Source: Nitratiruptor sp. (GTDB lineage Bacteria > Campylobacterota > Campylobacteria > Campylobacterales > Nitratiruptoraceae). Taken from it: 40,404 bases of DNA. The DNA lies in the NCBI GenBank assembly GCA_015494535.1, contig WGBC01000038.1, forward strand, positions 1 to 40,404, read 5' to 3'. Both the position numbers and the translations under genes were made by a program. Of this stretch, positions 37,012-40,404 are shown in pieces; position 1 is the stretch's first letter; each line of letters begins with the position of its first letter. The notes below the pieces were generated by a model that was not told where the DNA came from, searched no databases, and saw only the letters and a program-made list of their open reading frames with translations.

Positions 37012-37206
37012 ATGCCAAAGATGAAAACACACAAAGGGGCTGCTAAACGCTTCAAAAAGACCAAAAACAAGGTAAAAAGAGGAAGCGCCTTTAGAAGCCA
37101 CATCCTAACAAAGAAGAGTCCAAAAACCAAAAGACATCTTCGCTCTCCTCACTACGTAAGCAAAGTGGATGAGCCAAGAGTCATCGAGTTGATATCTACA
37201 TACTAA
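37012..37206 (+). CDS. rpmI: 50S ribosomal protein L35
   Basis: A 64-residue, very basic large-subunit protein. [19 protein letters not shown] is the conserved start, and [19 protein letters not shown] and SPHYVSKVD follow. AAAGGGAG lies five bases before the ATG. It sits in the classic infC-rpmI-rplT order. Confidence 0.97.
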   Translation: MPKMKTHKGAAKRFKKTKNKVKRGSAFRSHILTKKSPKTKRHLRSPHYVSKVDEPRVIELISTY

Positions 37207-37212
37207 GATAGC

Positions 37213-37247
37213 GACTCCACCCATCAGGGTCAAGTCCACGCAAGTGG
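37213..37247 (+). promoter_or_regulatory. Two adjacent RNA hairpins between rpmI and rplT
   Basis: GACT-cc-ACCC-atca-GGGT-ca-AGTC (37213-37236) folds as a stem with an internal loop, and CCAC-GCAA-GTGG (37236-37247) as a stem with a GNRA tetraloop right behind it. Such a two-stem junction resembles what L20 recognises in 23S rRNA, so it may be a translational operator for rplT. Inference only. Confidence 0.4.
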
Positions 37248-37280
37248 CACCTACAATAAACAAAGGTAAAGGGAGAAACA

Positions 37281-37631
37281 ATGAGAGTAAAAACAGGCGT
37301 AGTTAGAAGAAGAAGACACAAAAAGATCCTCAAGCTTGCAAAAGGGTTCTACAGCGGCAGACGCAAGCATTTTAGAAAAGCGAAAGAGCAGCTAGAGAGA
37401 AGTTTAGTTTATGCATATCGTGATCGTAAGCAGAAAAAGAGAGATTTTAGAAAACTTTGGATCACGAGAATCAATGCAGCATGCAGACTCAATGATATTA
37501 GTTATTCACGATTTATTCATGGGCTTAAAAAAGCTGGCATCGAGCTTGATAGAAAAATCTTGGCAGATATGGCTATGCATGAACCAGAAGCTTTTGCAAA
37601 AGTAGTAGAGAAGGCGAAAGCGGCTCTATAA
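37281..37631 (+). CDS. rplT: 50S ribosomal protein L20
   Basis: A 116-residue basic, helical protein needed early in 50S assembly and often a repressor of its own operon. It begins [20 protein letters not shown] and has the family block [21 protein letters not shown], then [21 protein letters not shown] stands before the ATG. A strong terminator follows immediately. Confidence 0.97.
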   Translation: MRVKTGVVRRRRHKKILKLAKGFYSGRRKHFRKAKEQLERSLVYAYRDRKQKKRDFRKLWITRINAACRLNDISYSRFIHGLKKAGIELDRKILADMAMHEPEAFAKVVEKAKAAL

Positions 37632-37634
37632 TTG

Positions 37635-37667
37635 AATAACCTCCGGTTTTGGAGGTTATTGCTTTTT
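37635..37667 (+). terminator. Intrinsic terminator after rplT
   Basis: AATAACCTCC-GGTTTT-GGAGGTTATT is a perfect 10-base-pair stem followed by GCTTTTT. It closes the thrS-infC-rpmI-rplT transcript. Read from the minus strand it overlaps the stop of the secreted EF-hand-like gene, so it may serve both directions. Confidence 0.9.
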
Positions 37668-38768
37668 AAATATCTCCTCTTTGTAAATTTTGTCTACTTT
37701 CCCACCATTTTCAGTCACTTCCCAGTTCGTAATGAGATGTGCATCAATGGTTTTTGCCGTATTGAACGCTGAGTTGTCGTTGCTAGAGCCATTAATATTG
37801 CAATCTTTGAGATCGCTATAGTACCATGCAGGGCATGTAGTGCGTATGAAATAGGGATCGCAAGGCCCATCTCCCCAGTCTTCCATCACTTTTTCAAGTT
37901 TATCGTTTTCAAATTTATTAATCGTAATTGGCAAGATAGAAGTGTAGTACTCGTAGCAGTCGATGGTTTTGTTGTTGTATTTTCCTTGGATATGCACCAC
38001 GCCCTGTGCGTAATCGTATGTGGATGTGCCTTGTCCGCTGTTTTCATCAAATGTGAAGCTCACTTTTTCACTCTTGCGAATGTTAGTAATGGTGATGGAG
38101 TCTGTTTTGAGCTCCCATTTCGTGCTTGCGTCGAATTTGCAGTTATACGCGATATTGCCGCTATACCATGAGCTGGCTTTCATATAGAGCGTCCCGAAGC
38201 CTCTTTCATCTTCACATTGGAATTTTTGTTCATATGCTGCGGCATGGGTAAATCGTATTTTTTTGCCGTTATCAATGATAGTATAGGCTATATTGCTTAG
38301 TGGATCCGCTTTGCCATCGCCATTTTCATCCAAGTAGTCGAAATTGTGATTGGCGTCGGCACCCATGAGTTTGTATGCTTTGCCTACGCTTGCATATATC
38401 CAAGAAAAGGCGTTCGAGCCTTGAAGTGTGAAATCCTCTGGAAAATTGATGAGCGCGAAGTAGCCACTAGGCTTGTTGAGATTGAGATCGCTAGGAATAT
38501 TAGAGAGTTCTAGCCATCCAAAGGGATCTCTGTCGGTTGGTGTTTTTCCCATGAGACGAAAAGCTTTGTGTTTCTCATCATTGGTAATATAGATCCAATC
38601 ATTACGATCTATTTTGTTGTCGTGGTTGAAGTCATACATATAAAAGAGCCCATATATATCAAACTCTTTGCTTGTGAGGTAGTTTTTGAGATTTTGAATA
38701 TATGATGGCGAAGCACTCATGGCAAAGGTGAGCGAAAGAGATCCAAATAGGAGTAGGGCTGCTCGCAT
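37656..38768 (-). CDS. Secreted protein with EF-hand/dockerin-like calcium motifs
   Basis: A 370-residue exported protein of no family I recognise. From the ATG at 38768 (AAGGAAA four bases upstream) it begins MRAALLLFGSLSLTFAMS, a signal peptide. DFNHDNKIDRNDW fits a calcium loop of the EF-hand/dockerin type, and DENGDGKADPLSN is a second. It has several cysteines spread along the mature part (CEDERGF, YNCKFDAS, IDCYEYYTS, GPCDP, TTCPAWYYSDLKDC), suggesting disulfides. The first calcium loop is followed by DEKHKAFRLMGKTP, perhaps a repeat unit with VGKAYKLMGADANHN about 100 residues later. A surface or periplasmic role is likely. Confidence 0.72.
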   Translation of the reverse strand: MRAALLLFGSLSLTFAMSASPSYIQNLKNYLTSKEFDIYGLFYMYDFNHDNKIDRNDWIYITNDEKHKAFRLMGKTPTDRDPFGWLELSNIPSDLNLNKPSGYFALINFPEDFTLQGSNAFSWIYASVGKAYKLMGADANHNFDYLDENGDGKADPLSNIAYTIIDNGKKIRFTHAAAYEQKFQCEDERGFGTLYMKASSWYSGNIAYNCKFDASTKWELKTDSITITNIRKSEKVSFTFDENSGQGTSTYDYAQGVVHIQGKYNNKTIDCYEYYTSILPITINKFENDKLEKVMEDWGDGPCDPYFIRTTCPAWYYSDLKDCNINGSSNDNSAFNTAKTIDAHLITNWEVTENGGKVDKIYKEEIFKKQ

Positions 38769-38793
38769 GTATTTTCCTTTTTGGCTAATTATA

Positions 38794-39216
38794 CTACATT
38801 TGCTCTTTACACTTTTTGGCAAAAGAGTAGATGCGATTCAAAAACGCCTCCATTCCCTGAAGTCTCGTAGGGGACAAAATCTTGTCGAAGCCTAGTTCAT
38901 ATAGTTGCTTGGGATCAAACGAGAGTATCTCATCTGGAGTGCGATCGTTGAAAATTTTAAGCATCAACGGAATCATCCCTTTTGCCATAGATGAAGTGCC
39001 TTCTACAGTGAAATGGACTTTACCATCTTTGCACTCCTCTAACATCCAAGCGTCACTCGCACAGCCATGGATCTTGGTTTTGTCGTTTTTGAGTTCATCT
39101 GGCACTTTCATATCGTTCTCTTCGCCAAGTTCGATAATATATTCCACGATAGCGTTTGGATCGCCTAATAAGTTGAAATCCTCTTTGATTTGCTGTAAAG
39201 CCTCTTGCATAGTCAT
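38794..39216 (-). CDS. sufE: SufE family Fe-S cluster assembly protein
   Basis: A 140-residue SufE protein that takes sulfur from the cysteine desulfurase SufS. The sulfur-accepting Cys is in IHGCASDAWML, and VEGTSSMAKGMIPLML and LSPTRLQGMEAFLNRI are the family's other blocks. No sufS or scaffold gene is near. AGGAG lies five bases before the ATG. It is divergent from the small-protein/sirtuin unit over about 100 bases. Confidence 0.93.
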   Translation of the reverse strand: MTMQEALQQIKEDFNLLGDPNAIVEYIIELGEENDMKVPDELKNDKTKIHGCASDAWMLEECKDGKVHFTVEGTSSMAKGMIPLMLKIFNDRTPDEILSFDPKQLYELGFDKILSPTRLQGMEAFLNRIYSFAKKCKEQM

Positions 39217-39292
39217 AGTTACTCCTTTTTTTCTTTATCCTACCCAAATAAGATAAAATTACTCTTAATTATATTTCGTACCAAGATTAGGA

Positions 39293-39298
39293 TATAAT
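39293..39298 (+). promoter_or_regulatory. -10 box before the small-protein/sirtuin operon
   Basis: TATAAT, in GGATATAATACGC, is a consensus -10 box about 20 bases before the ATG of the 73-residue protein, with AAGGAG in between. No clear -35 is visible. Confidence 0.55.
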
Positions 39299-39317
39299 AC
39301 GCAAAAAAGGAGTAGGT

Positions 39318-39539
39318 ATGGCTCATCATAAACATCACGAAAAATTGGAAAAAATCAAAGAGGCGATACAAAGCAGCCCCGAGCTTAGCGAAGAAGAGAA
39401 ATCCAACGCAATTGCGCATATTGAAGAGTGGTATACCGAAGATCAGGCAGATAGATATTTTTGGGATATGGTGAAGAAAAAACTTCTTGAAATTAGTGCC
39501 AAAATTGAGCCAATTTTGGCGGAGGTAGGATTGTTATGA
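39318..39539 (+). CDS. Small hypothetical protein (73 aa)
   Basis: A 73-residue, charged, helical protein that I do not recognise. It begins with a His-rich MAHHKHHEKLEKIKEA, possibly a metal-binding head, and continues with SPELSEEEKSNAIAHIEEWY and a helix VKKKLLEISAKIEPILAEVG. AAGGAG lies a few bases before the ATG. Its stop overlaps the start of the next gene (ATGA), so the two are coupled. Confidence 0.78.
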   Translation: MAHHKHHEKLEKIKEAIQSSPELSEEEKSNAIAHIEEWYTEDQADRYFWDMVKKKLLEISAKIEPILAEVGLL

Positions 39540-39796
39540 TAAAAAAAAGCGTACAAACTACACAAACTGGTGTCAAAATAGATTTTAAAAATGTGAAGCT
39601 AGAGACTATTACTACAATGGTGCAAAACTGTGCCGAAGGCAAGTGTGAGTGCATGAGCGATGAGACGAAGAAAAAGATACAAAATATGCAAGTTATGGGG
39701 CAAGATGGTGAAGTGGAATTGCACTTAGAAGGAGAAGTGAGTAAAGAGGAGATTGAAGCTGCTTTGCAGCGTTCAAAAGTACTCAATAAAGATTGA
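39536..39796 (+). CDS. Small Cys-containing hypothetical protein (86 aa)
   Basis: An 86-residue protein of unknown family. A strand-rich start (TTQTGVKIDFKNVKLETI) is followed by NCAEGKCECMSDE, a C-x4-C-x-C cluster that could bind a metal or form a redox pair, and then by DGEVELHLEGEVSKEEIEAAL. It overlaps the 73-residue gene upstream and the sirtuin downstream (TGATG), so all three belong to one operon. Confidence 0.78.
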   Translation: MIKKSVQTTQTGVKIDFKNVKLETITTMVQNCAEGKCECMSDETKKKIQNMQVMGQDGEVELHLEGEVSKEEIEAALQRSKVLNKD

Positions 39797-40404
39797 TGCG
39801 CTATTACATCCTTAGTGGAGCGGGGCTCAGTGCCGATAGCGGCGTGCCCACCTTTCGAGATGGCGGTCTTTGGGATGATGTGAGCATCGAGGAGGTAGCC
39901 ACCCATGAGGCTTGGCTAAAGAGTCTGGCCAAAGTGATAGCATTTTTCGACGCAAGGCGTCAGGAGTTAGCACGCTATCAGCCAAATAGTATGCATAAAT
40001 TCCTTGCTACGCTGCCAGATGCCGTGCATCTGACGCAAAATGTGGATGATTTGTGCGAGAGGGCTGGTGGCAAGCCAATCCATCTGCATGGCAAACTCAC
40101 TGAAATTCGCTGCGAAACATGCCAAAAGACCTACGATATAGGCTACAATCCGCAGCCAAAAAAGTGCAAGTTTTGTGGTGGTGAGATGCTACGCCCCAAT
40201 GTGGTGCTCTTTGGCGAGATGGCGCCAAACTATCGCCACCTCTATACGATCGAGGCGGATATTTTCATTGCCATCGGTACAAGTGGGGCTGTGATCGACA
40301 TAGCGGATATTGCCTCCCATTACCCTATCTCTATCCTCATTGATCCAAAAAGAAGAAAGAGAGTAACGATGTTTGGGGAGTTTGATGAATATATCGATGA
40401 ATAT
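39796..40404 (+). CDS. cobB: Sir2-family NAD-dependent protein deacylase (partial, runs off window)
   Basis: The first 203 codons of a sirtuin, open at the window end and absent from the ORF track. It removes acyl groups from lysines using NAD, giving O-acetyl-ADP-ribose. Motifs in order: SGAGLSADSGVPTFRDGG (NAD binding), LTQNVDDLCERAGG, LHGKL with the catalytic His, zinc cysteines RCETC and CKFC, RPNVVLFGE and IAIGTSGAV. The Tyr/Arg pair that marks Sir2 desuccinylases (YxxR) seems absent: after TFRDGGLWDDVSIEEVATHEAW the chain has FFDARRQEL, where class III sirtuins have YxxRR. Only a short C-terminal piece is missing. It is coupled to the 86-residue protein. Confidence 0.93.
   Translation, partial: MRYYILSGAGLSADSGVPTFRDGGLWDDVSIEEVATHEAWLKSLAKVIAFFDARRQELARYQPNSMHKFLATLPDAVHLTQNVDDLCERAGGKPIHLHGKLTEIRCETCQKTYDIGYNPQPKKCKFCGGEMLRPNVVLFGEMAPNYRHLYTIEADIFIAIGTSGAVIDIADIASHYPISILIDPKRRKRVTMFGEFDEYIDEY

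Overview
The window reads as a compact chromosomal segment of a member of the Campylobacterota (epsilonproteobacteria), most likely a vent-type chemolithoautotroph such as a Nitratiruptor or Sulfurimonas relative. This rests on the proteins (Campylobacter/Helicobacter-like NrdA with its extra segment, RNase J with a Gln-rich head, RarA, PgeF) and on gene order. The run lspA-glmM-rpsT-prfA matches my memory of H. pylori, and an RluA-family gene beside purB and nrdA matches C. jejuni near its origin. Genus is an inference. There are no insertion sequences, phage genes or CRISPR arrays, and no intergenic gap of 300 bases or more. Convergent genes mostly overlap at their ends.

Layout: (1) 0-8.4 kb, mostly minus strand: ferredoxin:thioredoxin reductase-like protein, pcm, a nitrilase-family hydrolase and nrdB; then an unknown protein, msrB, a macrodomain protein, nrdA and purB. 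(2) 8.4-13.5 kb: an RluA-family pseudouridine synthase, then an overlapping minus-strand operon (hisF, a nucleoside phosphorylase-like gene, rlmN, two unannotated single-TM microproteins, a D-2-hydroxyacid dehydrogenase), then nth. Three parS-like ParB sites, one a perfect 16-mer, lie inside coding sequences here and suggest an origin-proximal position. (3) 13.6-19.5 kb, plus strand: ksgA, rnj, kpsF/kdsD, rluB-type gene, yjbQ, rarA. (4) 19.5-22.6 kb: amtB-glnK, divergent from a shrunken NtrC-like AAA+/Fis protein that converges on a degenerate PAS/kinase-like protein. This is the best candidate for an undescribed regulatory system. (5) 22.6-28 kb: a SAM-fold-like unknown, pgeF, a secreted GH114-like protein, dtd, a phosphoribosyltransferase, ydcF, purM and a DUF2892 protein. 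(6) 28-34.3 kb: speE, coaE, dapF, a Bax-like glucosaminidase, prfA, rpsT, glmM, lspA. (7) 34.3-37.7 kb: tRNA-Val(GAC), thrS, infC, rpmI, rplT and a strong terminator, with structured intergenic RNAs. (8) 37.7-40.4 kb: a secreted EF-hand-like protein, sufE, two small unknown proteins and a sirtuin cut by the window end.

Most genes are housekeeping: dNTP and purine synthesis, translation, RNA decay, envelope building, and repair of proteins and DNA. At least eight genes probably start with TTG, most with a good Shine-Dalgarno sequence, so several ORF-track starts were moved. All family assignments come from motif reading only; no database search was run.
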